A stretch of 64,000 nucleotides of DNA from the NCBI RefSeq assembly GCF_900129425.1, contig NZ_LT670817.1, positions 5,890,001-5,954,000 of the forward strand, written 5' to 3'. This document shows, in pieces, positions 1 through 8,544 of this stretch. Origin of the DNA: Bradyrhizobium erythrophlei. GTDB taxonomy: Bacteria > Pseudomonadota > Alphaproteobacteria > Rhizobiales > Xanthobacteraceae. The notes below the pieces were generated by a model. It had not been told where the DNA came from. It ran no database searches and was given only the letters and a program-made list of their open reading frames with translations. Each line of letters opens with the position of its first letter. Position 1 is the stretch's first letter. A program made the position numbers and the translations under genes.

Positions 1-1
1 C

Positions 2-622
2 CTGGCGGAGTACGTGGCGATCGAGGCACGCAACCTCGCGCCGCTGCCGGGCGACGTCGACTTCACGGTGGGCGCGAGCGTGGCGATGCCGGGCCTGACT
101 GCGTGGCAGGGACTGTTCGAGCACGGCCGCCTTCAGGCGGGGCAGAGCGTCCTCGTGCACGGCTCGGCCGGCGCAGTCGGGTCGATGGTAACCCAGCTCG
201 CACGTGAAGCCGGCGGCTACGTCATCGGCACCGGACGCGCCGCTCACCGTCAGAAGGCGCTCGACTTCGGCGCGCAGGAGTTCGTCGACCTCGAGAACGA
301 CGCCCTGGAAGACGTCGGCGGAGTCGATCTGGCTTTCGATGTCTTCGGCGGCGACATCGCGAAGCGGTCCGCGGGCCTGATTCGAGCCAGAGGAACGCTG
401 GTGACCATCGCCGGCCCGACCGAGGCAAGGCCCGCCAACGGCTTGGTGGTAGACTTCGTTGTCGTGTCCGATCGCGCCCAACTGAGTGAGATCGTCCGGC
501 GCGTGCGTGACGGACGGTTGCGGACGAACATCGGCAACGTCTCGACCCTCGACGATGCCGTCGCCGCCTTCAACCCGACCAAGCGGATCAAGGGGAAGAC
601 GATCATCCGCGTTCGTCCGTGA
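2..622 (+). CDS. MDR-type NADP-dependent oxidoreductase, 5'-truncated by window edge
   Basis: C-terminal two thirds of a medium-chain dehydrogenase/reductase. The frame is already open at base 2, so the true start lies outside the window. A Rossmann nucleotide-binding motif is visible (HGSAGAVGSMVTQLAREAG), typical of the quinone-oxidoreductase/zinc-independent branch that reduces carbonyls or activated alkenes with NADPH. No zinc-binding cysteine cluster is seen in the visible part. It aligns without any indel to the next gene over its whole visible length (offset 1040 bases), so it is a recent tandem duplicate. Substrate cannot be inferred. Confidence 0.85.
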   Translation: MAEYVAIEARNLAPLPGDVDFTVGASVAMPGLTAWQGLFEHGRLQAGQSVLVHGSAGAVGSMVTQLAREAGGYVIGTGRAAHRQKALDFGAQEFVDLENDALEDVGGVDLAFDVFGGDIAKRSAGLIRARGTLVTIAGPTEARPANGLVVDFVVVSDRAQLSEIVRRVRDGRLRTNIGNVSTLDDAVAAFNPTKRIKGKTIIRVRP

Positions 623-744
623 GCGACACGCGCCCATCGATGCACGCAGCCGGCCGGAGCTGTCCAGATTGGCCGGCCGCGAACGGGCTTTTTAACGCTG
701 GAACATATTCAGCAAAGAGACAAATGACCGAGGAGAAAATTATC

Positions 745-1662
745 ATGAAGGCAATCGTGGTAACGGACCAGGCGGCGGGAACGGCCGGGATGAAGCTGGT
801 GGAGCGGCCCGAGCCGCAGGCAGCGATAAACGACGTCGTCGTTCAGGTTCATGCGTCGGGGTTCGTCCCGACTGAGCTGGCGTGGCCCTCGACCTGGACC
901 GATCGCCTCGACCGTGATCGAACACCGTCGATCCCTGGGCACGAGCTGGCCGGAGTGGTCACCGCCCTTGGCTACGGCACGACGGGGCTGTCGGTGGGAC
1001 AGCGGGTGTTCGGCCTCACGGACTGGTATCGCGACGGCACCCTGGCGGAGTATGTGGCCATCGAGGCACGCAACCTCGCGCCGCTGCCGGGCGACGTCGA
1101 CTTCACGGTGGGCGCGAGCCTGCCGATCTCGGACCTGACTGCGTGGCAGGGACTGTTCGAGCACGGCCGCCTTCAGGCGGGGCAGAGCGTCCTCGTGCAC
1201 GGTGCGGCCGGCGCAGTCGGGTCGATGGTGACGCAACTCGCACGAGAGGCCGGCGCCTACGTCATCGGCACCGGACGTGCCGCCGACCGACAGAAGACGC
1301 TCGACTTCGGCGCGCAAGAGTTCGTCGACCTCGACAACGACGCCCTGGAAGACGTCGGCAGAGTCGATCTGGTGTTCGATGTCATCGGCGGCGACATCGG
1401 AAAGCGGTCCGCGGGGCTGATTCGAGCCGGAGGAACACTGGTGTCCATCGTCGGACCGGCCGAGGCGCGGCCCGCCGATGGCCTCGCGGTCGACTTCGTT
1501 GTCGAGTCCGATCGTGCCCAACTGAGTGAGATCGTCCAGCGGGTGCGGGACGGACGACTGCGGACGAACATCGGCAACGTCTCGGCCCTCGACGATGCCG
1601 TCGCCACCTTCAACGCGACCGAGCGACGCGCGGGGAAGACGGTCATCCGCGTTCGTCCGTGA
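745..1662 (+). CDS. MDR-type NADP-dependent oxidoreductase (tandem copy 2)
   Basis: A complete 305-residue zinc-independent medium-chain oxidoreductase. The start is placed at the ATG at 745 (MKAIVVTDQ), which follows a purine-rich ribosome site (GAGGAGAAAA); an in-frame ATG at 724 is the alternative. An N-terminal GroES-like domain (about residues 1-120, with PGHELAGVV) is followed by a Rossmann domain with HGAAGAVGSMVTQLAREAG near residue 155. The family reduces quinones, enones or aldehydes with NAD(P)H in the cytoplasm. It lies 122 bases after the first copy, so the two may be transcribed together. The natural substrate is unknown. Confidence 0.88.
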   Translation: MKAIVVTDQAAGTAGMKLVERPEPQAAINDVVVQVHASGFVPTELAWPSTWTDRLDRDRTPSIPGHELAGVVTALGYGTTGLSVGQRVFGLTDWYRDGTLAEYVAIEARNLAPLPGDVDFTVGASLPISDLTAWQGLFEHGRLQAGQSVLVHGAAGAVGSMVTQLAREAGAYVIGTGRAADRQKTLDFGAQEFVDLDNDALEDVGRVDLVFDVIGGDIGKRSAGLIRAGGTLVSIVGPAEARPADGLAVDFVVESDRAQLSEIVQRVRDGRLRTNIGNVSALDDAVATFNATERRAGKTVIRVRP

Positions 1663-1809
1663 GCGACGCACAAGCGCCTGGTGGCCGGACTGCCCGAGGA
1701 AGACCCGCGCCGCCGTCGCCGACCGCATTGCGCACGCTCGAGCGCGAGAGAGAAATACCGGGAGTGTCGCAAGGACCCGCTCGATCAATCAAACATGTAG
1801 GAGTCACCG

Positions 1810-2209
1810 ATGTCGTTTCGCTTCATCACCAAGTCTATCCACGCCTACCTAATCGATTATCCCGTCGCGATCGTCTTGATCGCAGCGCCGTCCGCGCTGA
1901 AGCTCGGCCAGAGCGGACCGGTCGCAATGTGGCTTTCGGTTGCTGTCGGTGTCGCGGCGCTACTTTTGGCTGCCCTGACCGACCATCCCACCGGGCTCGT
2001 CCGCATCATTCCCTACTGGCTGCACCTGTGGGTCGATCGCCGTCGGGGTAGTGTTTGTCATCGCCCCATTTGCCCTCAAATTCTTCGGGCTCGACGCCTG
2101 GTACTACTGGGTTCTCGCTGCCGCTGTCCTGCTCACGACGTCAGTCTTTAACGCGCCTGAGCAGCCAGTCGCGATGCGTTTGGGATTGGACAGGCGCACA
2201 GCGGGCTGA
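1810..2209 (+). pseudogene. SPW-repeat-type small membrane protein, frameshifted
   Basis: The ATG at 1810 follows a ribosome site (TAGGAGTCACCG). The first 76 or so residues form two hydrophobic helices ending in TGLVRIIPYWLHLWVD, a pattern of the SPW-repeat membrane family. At about 2040 the frame breaks: reading one base later restores a matching continuation (GVVFVIAPFALKFFGLDAWY, then VFNAPE) that stops at 2207-2209. The break is a one-base gain or two-base loss near CGCCGTCGG. The uncorrected frame runs 113 codons to 2151. Function of SPW proteins is not established. It may be a genuine pseudogene or an assembly error. Confidence 0.6.
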
Positions 2210-2292
2210 AGGCGGCGACGGCCTCGTCGAGGGTCGTTCGTCGAGTAACGCCGAGAGCAACCATTTCAACCAACACGAACAGGAGCCCCCTA

Positions 2293-2700
2293 ATGTCCGA
2301 CAGCTTTCCACTCCCAACTAAACCCGAAGGCGTTATCCCGTCTCTGCTCAAGCGATTTAACTCCGGAAAGATCGAGGCAATGATGGCCTTGTACGCCCCG
2401 GAGGCGGTATTCGTCGCGAACGACGGGCGAACAATCACTGATCGCGCCGAGTTCACGGCCATACTGGAGCACGATATCAAGCTCGGCCTGCCGCTGAAGG
2501 CAAATGTGCGCCATGTGTTCGTCGGCGGCGACACCGCCCAGATTGTGGTGGACTGGTCAATTGACGGAACAGGTCCTGACGGCAAGGTCGTGCACATGCA
2601 CGGCACAGCGAGCGACATCATGCGGCGCGGCGCGGATGGGTTCTGGCGGTACATTATCGACAATAATCAAGGCACGGCGGTGCGACATCCCGGCTCCTGA
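2293..2700 (+). CDS. NTF2-like (SnoaL/ketosteroid-isomerase fold) protein
   Basis: A 135-residue cytoplasmic protein with no signal peptide. The pattern RFNSGKIEAMMALYAPEAVF near the N-terminus and the closing HMHGTASDIMRR...GFWRYIIDN segment are typical of the NTF2-like superfamily, which forms a cone-shaped pocket used for isomerisation, hydrolysis or ligand binding. The ATG at 2293 follows GGAG. The MFS gene starts 11 bases after its stop, so the two are probably co-transcribed. No catalytic assignment is possible from sequence alone. Confidence 0.75.
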   Translation: MSDSFPLPTKPEGVIPSLLKRFNSGKIEAMMALYAPEAVFVANDGRTITDRAEFTAILEHDIKLGLPLKANVRHVFVGGDTAQIVVDWSIDGTGPDGKVVHMHGTASDIMRRGADGFWRYIIDNNQGTAVRHPGS

Positions 2701-2711
2701 GGGATTAGGTC

Positions 2712-4124
2712 GTGAGCAGCGCGTCCCTGATCCTGACCGACCGCAGCCTGGCGCTCTCCGAGCCTAAGGCCGTCGGCGCGCAGGACAGCACAAAGGTGCT
2801 CGCCGCGTCGAGCCTAGGCAGCTGCCTCGTGTTCGTCAGCAGCGCCGTCGTCACGGTCGCGCTCGCGGCGATTGGCCGAGAGATGCGCCTGTCGCCGCTC
2901 GACTTGCTGCCGCTCGCGGCCCTGACCTTGGTCGCCGGCGCTCTGGGTGACCGCTTCGGACAGAAGCGGATCTTCCTCGCGGGGATCGCTCTCTATGGCC
3001 TGGGCGCGACCGCGATTGGTTTCGCGCCGAGTTTCGCCCCACTCATCGTCGGCCGGTTCCTGCAAGGCTTGGGCGAAGCCTTGATCCTGCCCAACGGCCT
3101 TTCCGTGCTCGGGCAGGCCTTTCCCGCCGACAAGAAAGCCCGTGCGGTCGGCATCTGGTCCGGCGCCGCGGCTGTCGCCAGCGGCGTCGCGCCCGCGATC
3201 GCCGGCGCGATCCTCGATTACGGGTCCTGGCGGACGACCTTTCTGATGCTCCTGCCCGTAGTCGCCGGCGCGCTGGCCGTCGGCACCGTGTGGATACCCA
3301 AAGACTCCCCGACGAGCCACGCCCGGGTCGACGTCGGTGGCGCGGTCTTTTCGACAGTCGGGCTCGGCGGGCTGGGTGCGGGGCTGACCAGCCTGACCAA
3401 CGGTTCCGGTCTGAACCTTTGGGTGCTCGTCACCCTGATCGTCGGTCTGGGCGGCTTAGCCTGCCTCATCGTGACCGAACGGCGATTAGGCGACAACGCC
3501 ATGCTGCCCCCGTCCCTCTTCGCCTCGCGGTCGGTCGTCGGCGCGAACCTGTTCACCGCGCTCCTCTACGGAGCGTTCACGATCATGCTAACCTTGATCC
3601 CGTTCGTGATGATCCGGGGCGCGCACCTGCCGACGCTGGTGGCGGGCCTGGCCTTCATTCCCCTGCAAGTGCTGATTACGGTCGTCTCGCCGCTCGCCGG
3701 CATGCTCTGCCGCCGGTTCGGCCGGCGCTTGCCATTGTTCGCCGGCGGCGCCGTCGTCGCCTTGGGATGCGCCATGACGCTCCGTGTCGGTTCGAACGCG
3801 ACCTATTGGGCGGACATCTTCCCCCCCATCCTGTTGCTGTCGCTGGGCATGAGCCTGGCGATCGCACCGTTGACGACCCTCGTCCTCACCTCCGTCGAGT
3901 CCGATCGCGCCGGAACAGCGTCTGGTGTCAACAGCGCGGTCTCACGCGCCGGGTCCCTCTTCGCCATCGCCCTGCTGGGCGGCGTCCTGCAGCAGGGCGG
4001 TCCTCAGCTGTTCTCAGGATTCCACATGGCGATGGCTGTCGCCGCGGTCGCGTGCGTTCTCGCCACGCTCGCGGTGTTCATTATCGAGCCGGGGCCCCAC
4101 GTCGACTTCATCCCGCGAGACTGA
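2712..4124 (+). CDS. MFS drug-efflux-type transporter (DHA2/EmrB-like)
   Basis: A 470-residue inner-membrane secondary transporter starting at GTG 2712. Motif A (GALGDRFGQKR) and a motif-C-like stretch (GVAPAIAGAILDYGSWR) identify a proton-driven efflux pump of the DHA2 group, which usually has 14 helices. The second helix looks shortened: between the RLSPLDL segment and LPLAALTLVAGALGD I would expect several more residues of the common QWV-type stretch, so an in-frame deletion of about seven residues is possible. It sits directly after the NTF2-like gene and 90 bases before the cupin gene. Substrate unknown. Confidence 0.85.
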   Translation: MSSASLILTDRSLALSEPKAVGAQDSTKVLAASSLGSCLVFVSSAVVTVALAAIGREMRLSPLDLLPLAALTLVAGALGDRFGQKRIFLAGIALYGLGATAIGFAPSFAPLIVGRFLQGLGEALILPNGLSVLGQAFPADKKARAVGIWSGAAAVASGVAPAIAGAILDYGSWRTTFLMLLPVVAGALAVGTVWIPKDSPTSHARVDVGGAVFSTVGLGGLGAGLTSLTNGSGLNLWVLVTLIVGLGGLACLIVTERRLGDNAMLPPSLFASRSVVGANLFTALLYGAFTIMLTLIPFVMIRGAHLPTLVAGLAFIPLQVLITVVSPLAGMLCRRFGRRLPLFAGGAVVALGCAMTLRVGSNATYWADIFPPILLLSLGMSLAIAPLTTLVLTSVESDRAGTASGVNSAVSRAGSLFAIALLGGVLQQGGPQLFSGFHMAMAVAAVACVLATLAVFIIEPGPHVDFIPRD

Positions 4125-4214
4125 CCCGTTCGGTGTCCGTAATCAGCAGGCCGGCAAGGCCGGGAGGAAACAATGAAGAACGAAGACCAACCTATAGGCA
4201 GAAGGAGAAAGCCC

Positions 4215-4634
4215 ATGAAGATCCGAACCATCATCGCCGCCACCTGCGCCGCCCTCGCCTTCTCGATGGCCGGCCCCATCTACGCCCATGATAGCGAAGC
4301 GCAAACCGTCACGAAGAACTTCGAGACGGCCATTCCCAATATCCCTGGCAAGTCGCTGATCGCCGTGGAAGTCGATTACGCGCCCGGCGCGGCCTCCGTG
4401 CCCCACACCCACGCGAAGTCGGCTTTCATCTATGCCTATGTGATTTCGGGCGCTATCGAGTCGAAGGTGAATGACGGCGAGACGCGCATCTATCGGGCAG
4501 GCGAGAGCTGGTCCGAACCGCCGGGCGCTATCCATTCGATCAGCCGCAACGCGAGCAAGACCGAGCCGGCAAAGCTGCTCGCTGTGTTCGTCCTCGACAC
4601 CAATGACGACCCTCTGACCACGCCCATCAAATAA
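4215..4634 (+). CDS. exported cupin-domain protein
   Basis: A 139-residue protein. The start is set at ATG 4215 because it follows a good ribosome site (AGAAGGAGAAAG) and opens a signal peptide (MKIRTIIAATCAALAFSMA...YAHD); an ATG at 4173 would add 14 charged residues. The mature part is a single cupin barrel with a recognisable metal-site pattern (PHTHAKSAF, then GESWSEPPGAIH), so a periplasmic metal-binding or small-molecule-binding role is likely. Cupins of this kind cover many activities and no substrate can be named. It probably ends the transcription unit begun by the NTF2-like and MFS genes. Confidence 0.8.
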   Translation: MKIRTIIAATCAALAFSMAGPIYAHDSEAQTVTKNFETAIPNIPGKSLIAVEVDYAPGAASVPHTHAKSAFIYAYVISGAIESKVNDGETRIYRAGESWSEPPGAIHSISRNASKTEPAKLLAVFVLDTNDDPLTTPIK

Positions 4635-4700
4635 ACCTTCAGACGTTGTCATCCGGACCGCGGGAGGTATGTTAGCGGAGCCCGGAAGGACCGCTTCGGG

Positions 4701-4940
4701 TCAAACTCGGAAGTGGAGAGCCATTCGCGGCGAGTCCGCACTACCCCGATGAACGGACATCGTGAGACCGGGCCGACAGGTCCGTTTCGTGCCACTTCCA
4801 GAAATTCCAGAAGTTGGAACCGGATGAACACAAATAACGGTCTCTCCCTGGCCCATCCGCGACAAAACGGTGTTCGTCCCCTCGACCTCGAGAACACAGC
4901 CGTGCCGCCTCCATTCTTCGATTAGCCGGTCGGCGTTCAT
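4701..4940 (-). pseudogene. alpha/beta-hydrolase N-terminal fragment (haloalkane-dehalogenase-like)
   Basis: The first 45 codons from ATG 4940 match the opening of alpha/beta hydrolases: VLEVEGTNTVLSRMGQGETV then CVHPVPTS, the latter corresponding to the HG-x-PTS oxyanion-hole segment with Gly changed to Pro. The frame then turns to unrelated sequence and stops at 4701, with no nucleophile elbow, acid or histidine. This is a broken fragment rather than a working enzyme. Confidence 0.5.
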
Positions 4941-5266
4941 GATCCCCTCGCGTCACCAAGAAGTGAGATGCCTAGAGTCATTAGCTTCCAGCCCACGGAT
5001 GTGCGGCCTTGCTGGTGGCGGTTCAACGCTTTGACAATCCGGCCGAGGCAGCAGCGAAAGCGCATCACCCCTTCAACCCTCGCTCGCGCTGAATGACTTT
5101 CATGGCTGGTCGGAGGCAGTCTGTGAAAAGTGCGAAACGAAGCGCCAGAGGTGCGGAACTTTGTGGTAGGCGAGCGTCATAGCAGTGTTCATGCTGGCCC
5201 TTGCGGACGAACGAGCGACCCACTGCATGGATGAAGCCAATTCCGGCGATTGCATAGCTGACCACA
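4941..5266. other. intergenic, no gene recognised
   Basis: Short overlapping frames occur on both strands but none has a recognisable domain, good start signal or consistent coding character. I see nothing here beyond possible promoter or downstream sequence of the DUF1127 gene. Confidence 0.5.
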
Positions 5267-5506
5267 TCAGCAATCACGGCAGTACCTCACGACCTGCTCA
5301 ATCTGCGACCGCTGAGGAATGCCGATATCCCGCAATGTCCGGTCATCGAGTTTCGCCAAGGCAGCGACGGCCTTTTTGATCTCGCGCTCCCGGCGCCCAT
5401 GCTCGGCGAGCAGCGTCCGAAGACTGCCCGCAGACCCAGTTAACGAAGGAGTTCGCTGATAGGCGACCAACGAAGGCGACGAAGAGGATTGGCGTTTTGG
5501 CAACAT
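5267..5506 (-). CDS. DUF1127-family small protein
   Basis: A 79-residue protein starting at ATG 5506, preceded by AGGGAGAATCTT. The C-terminal half carries the DUF1127 signature (ALAKLDDRTLRDIGIPQRSQ), a short arginine-rich helical motif common in alphaproteobacteria. Some family members affect RNA turnover, phosphate or carbon metabolism, but this is not general enough to assign here. The N-terminal 40 residues are serine-rich and variable, as usual. It stands alone with its own ribosome site. Confidence 0.8.
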   Translation of the reverse strand: MLPKRQSSSSPSLVAYQRTPSLTGSAGSLRTLLAEHGRREREIKKAVAALAKLDDRTLRDIGIPQRSQIEQVVRYCRDC

Positions 5507-5994
5507 AAGATTCTCCCTGAACAGGCGCGGAGCTTTGACCACTGGCAGTTACGGGATCATCACTGGCGTGGACAATACGGTTACGGCCGTAATTTCGCGG
5601 CGCCACATTCTCATCATTTTTAGAATGGCTCGACTGGCAGCGCGAACACATAGCCAATGCGCAAAACTTAGCCGGAGGGAATCGAAACTCAAATTCACCA
5701 GCAAGGTGAGGCCAAACAGGTTGAAGTCCGTGGACGCTCGCGATCAACGGGATCGGCAGCAATTCCATAAAACGAAGATATTCGACGCCGTTCAAGCGCC
5801 GGTTTCACTGGCTAGATCGACTCTCCCCTGCTCCGCGTGCATATCGAAAATATCGAGATCGGCGCCAGCCGAGAAGTGCCGAAGGCCGCTGCGCAGGATG
5901 GTCGCGCGGCTACCGGCGTCTCGCGGCAAGTGAGGGGTCACATCGATTCACACAAAACCCACTTCGCATGTCGTGATCACCGCGAGTGATTTCT
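5507..5994. other. intergenic, no gene recognised
   Basis: The stretch between the DUF1127 gene and the deformylase gene shows only short competing frames on both strands. It must include the DUF1127 promoter on the minus strand; no clear -35/-10 pair could be chosen by eye. Confidence 0.45.
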
Positions 5995-6612
5995 TCACTT
6001 TTCCTTGGGCGGTTGGATCGAAATGGCGAGGCGTTGGAGTAGGTCGGACGAAGCACCTGTACCGTGCGGCTCGGTCGAAGTGAGCGTTCTTGGAAGCATG
6101 CAATCGGTAAGCAGCCGTCCGTCAAGGTGATCGATTTCATGTTGAAAGATGCGTGCCGGCCATCCTTTGAGGGACCAGGTTTTCCGCTGGCCATTCGGCT
6201 GAAATCCTTCGACCTGGATCGCCCAGTAGCGGTAAACATCCGCCTTAAAACCGGGAATGCTGAGACACCCCTCTGTCTCGATCACCATCTCCGGGGAAGT
6301 CGCGTACCAAATCGGATTGATGACTGCCTCAAACGGGAACGGATATCGATTCCGAGCCTTTTGCTGTTCGGGAGTCAGATGGCTCATCCGATCTTCAGTG
6401 TCTTCGACGACGAACAGACGTAATGGCACCGCAATTTGCGGCGCCGCGAGGCCTACGCCTTTTCCCGCGAGCGTGGCACGCATGACGTCGATCAGTTCGT
6501 GAAGCGCGGGTGTCCCTAACAGTTCTTGCGGTACACTCCGCGTGCCGTTACGGAGCGCCGGATGGCCGACTTTGACTATCTCGACAGGGGTCGCAGGAAC
6601 ATCAAAGCTCAT
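5995..6612 (-). CDS. def: peptide deformylase (accessory copy)
   Basis: A 205-residue metalloenzyme that removes the formyl group from nascent N-formylmethionine. All three family motifs are present: GVGLAAPQ (about residue 56), EGCLS (about 115) and QHEIDH (about 156), supplying the metal ligands Cys and two His and the catalytic Glu. The start is placed at ATG 6612 (MSFDVPATP); an in-frame TTG at 6624 is less likely. The housekeeping def is normally next to fmt; here the neighbour is a GMC oxidoreductase, so this is probably an extra copy. Confidence 0.9.
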   Translation of the reverse strand: MSFDVPATPVEIVKVGHPALRNGTRSVPQELLGTPALHELIDVMRATLAGKGVGLAAPQIAVPLRLFVVEDTEDRMSHLTPEQQKARNRYPFPFEAVINPIWYATSPEMVIETEGCLSIPGFKADVYRYWAIQVEGFQPNGQRKTWSLKGWPARIFQHEIDHLDGRLLTDCMLPRTLTSTEPHGTGASSDLLQRLAISIQPPKEK

Positions 6613-6764
6613 TGGCGATCCCAAAAGAGTGCGTGCGGTCTACGTACATAGGATTAGCCGAGTGGTGTGCCCACCGTTTAGTTGCCATCGAGCAATCCGA
6701 TCCTTTCTCTTTCACGTAAGCGCTGGCGGGCTCGCTGGGCGCGTATCACTGCGATTGTAGGACC

Positions 6765-8405
6765 TCAAGTGCGGTGGGCGATCTTCAGCATCTCTGCGGC
6801 GCGCTCGCCAATGATAACGCATGGCGCCATGGTGTTGCCGGTTGTGATGCGCGGCATAATTGAACCGTCAGCGATACGAAGATTATCGATTCCGTGGACC
6901 TTGAGAGAGCCGTCCACCACCGACATCGCATCCTGTCCCATCTTAGCAGTACATGTCTGATGCCAATAGCTGCTTGCTGCGTCACGGATGAAGTTCTCGA
7001 GTGCGGCGCCTTTGAGAATGCCTGGCATCACCTCCCGCTTGACGAACGGGCTCAGTGGAGCAGAGTTGCCGACTTCGCGGCAAAGCTCGACGCACGCTAT
7101 CGCCGCCTTCATATCATCCGGGTGCGCCAATGTGTTGGCCTCGATCTCGATCGGGGACTGAGGATTGGCACCCGTCAGGCGGATGCGGCCCCGGCTCTTT
7201 GGCCGCACGACGCCTGCAAGCAATGACCAGGAACCCGGCGGTGGACTAAATTGGGCTGCTGTCTCTGCACTGCAGAACGGCACCTCACCCTGGCAGGTTT
7301 GCAGATCCGGGGTATCGAGATCAGGATCGCTCTTCCAGAAGTACGTCGCTTCACACATGTTGTTGCGTGGAGGGAGTGCCTGGGGATACTCCCAAACACA
7401 CCCAAAACCGACATGGTCCTGAAAGTTTTCGCCAACGCCTGGAAGGTGCTGCACGCAAGGTATTCCCAGCCGCTTCAGTTCGGTTTGGTCACCGATTCCC
7501 GACAACATCAGCACCTTTGGCGTGTGGATCGCGCCCAACGATAATACCACCTCCACTCCGGCAGCGATGCGTTGAACCTTTCCATCATGAACGATCTCGA
7601 CGCCGCTGGCTCGCTTGCCGCTCATGACAAGTCGAGTGACCAGTGCCTGGCAGAGCACCGTCAGGTTCGGCCGGTCCATGCAGGGAAAAGCATAGGAACG
7701 GAATACGGATTGCCGCATTCCGTCGCGGACTCGCAAGTCGATGATAGAGGCACCGCCATCACCTTCCATCATCAGCCCGTTCTGGCTTTGGAAGGTCGGA
7801 ATGCCAACCGAGCGTGCGCCTTCGACCATGGCAGGGGCCACCGGGTTCGGGTCCGGCGCGGGCTGAACAAAAACCGGTCCTCCGGTCCCGCGACATCTTG
7901 GGTCCGGCACGCCGTGCCAATCTTCGATGCGGCGATAGATGTTCAGTACCGATTGGTAGCTCCATGCGGCGTCCCGAGCCTCGGCCGCGAAGAAATCCCA
8001 GTCGTTCTTGTGCCCGCGCGCCCAGGCCATGAGGTTGATGCTGGATCCACCGCCAAGTATCTTGCCCATATTCAGCGGAATGGAGCGCCCATTAAGGTGT
8101 GGGTTCGGCTGGCCCATAAAAGCCCAGTCATGTTCGCCGCCAATGTTCAGAGGCCATTGGCCGGCTTCCTTGATGCTTGGCATATCGTCGCTGCCGCCGG
8201 CCTCCAGCAGGAGGACGCTGACCTCCGCGTTCTCGGCCAATCGGCGCGCCACCACTGAACCAGATGAGCCAGATCCGCAAACTATGAAGTCATAGTGCAG
8301 CTTGAGTTCAGCCGTGAGCTTTTTTTGGTTGGCACGTACCCGTTCGGCAAATCCTGCCGTCTGAGTGTCCCGCTCGGGATCAGTTTCAAACCTGGCACTG
8401 CTCAT
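6765..8405 (-). CDS. GMC-family FAD-dependent oxidoreductase
   Basis: A 546-residue flavoprotein of the glucose-methanol-choline family that oxidises alcohols to aldehydes. The dinucleotide motif GSGSSGSVVARRLAE lies near residue 44, the GMC signatures at about 108 (GKILGGGSSINLMAWARG) and 290 (GAIHTPKVLMLSGIG), and the catalytic pair is visible as SYWHQTC and TTGNTMAP. A C-terminal substrate domain is complete. About 30 extra residues precede the FAD motif. It is downstream of benD on the same strand (139-base gap) and could share its transcript. The real substrate is unknown; similarity to choline and alkanol dehydrogenases is only at family level. Confidence 0.88.
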   Translation of the reverse strand: MSSARFETDPERDTQTAGFAERVRANQKKLTAELKLHYDFIVCGSGSSGSVVARRLAENAEVSVLLLEAGGSDDMPSIKEAGQWPLNIGGEHDWAFMGQPNPHLNGRSIPLNMGKILGGGSSINLMAWARGHKNDWDFFAAEARDAAWSYQSVLNIYRRIEDWHGVPDPRCRGTGGPVFVQPAPDPNPVAPAMVEGARSVGIPTFQSQNGLMMEGDGGASIIDLRVRDGMRQSVFRSYAFPCMDRPNLTVLCQALVTRLVMSGKRASGVEIVHDGKVQRIAAGVEVVLSLGAIHTPKVLMLSGIGDQTELKRLGIPCVQHLPGVGENFQDHVGFGCVWEYPQALPPRNNMCEATYFWKSDPDLDTPDLQTCQGEVPFCSAETAAQFSPPPGSWSLLAGVVRPKSRGRIRLTGANPQSPIEIEANTLAHPDDMKAAIACVELCREVGNSAPLSPFVKREVMPGILKGAALENFIRDAASSYWHQTCTAKMGQDAMSVVDGSLKVHGIDNLRIADGSIMPRITTGNTMAPCVIIGERAAEMLKIAHRT

Positions 8406-8544
8406 TATATCCGCCTTTTACGATTGCTCATGGAAGTAAGATGTCCTTGCTCGCGCAGGCTATTTGCACCAGAACCGTCTCCATCAGGCTGTCGCTCATC
8501 GCGCTTTCCTCCGTCGCGGAGTCCTGATCGCAAGCGTCCGACGG

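Larger units (their letters stand above)
1..1662 (+). repeat. tandem gene duplication, period 1040 bp
   Basis: Bases 1-622 and 1041-1662 are homologous with many substitutions but no insertion or deletion, giving a period of exactly 1040 bases. The duplicated unit contains a whole oxidoreductase gene plus its spacer. Most changes are synonymous or conservative, which suggests both copies remained under selection for a while. Confidence 0.85.

Noticed and set aside
709..1788. Long minus-strand open frame of 359 codons opposite the second oxidoreductase
   Set aside because: It has no recognisable domain, mirrors a strong plus-strand gene with a good ribosome site, and is an expected effect of GC-rich codon bias.
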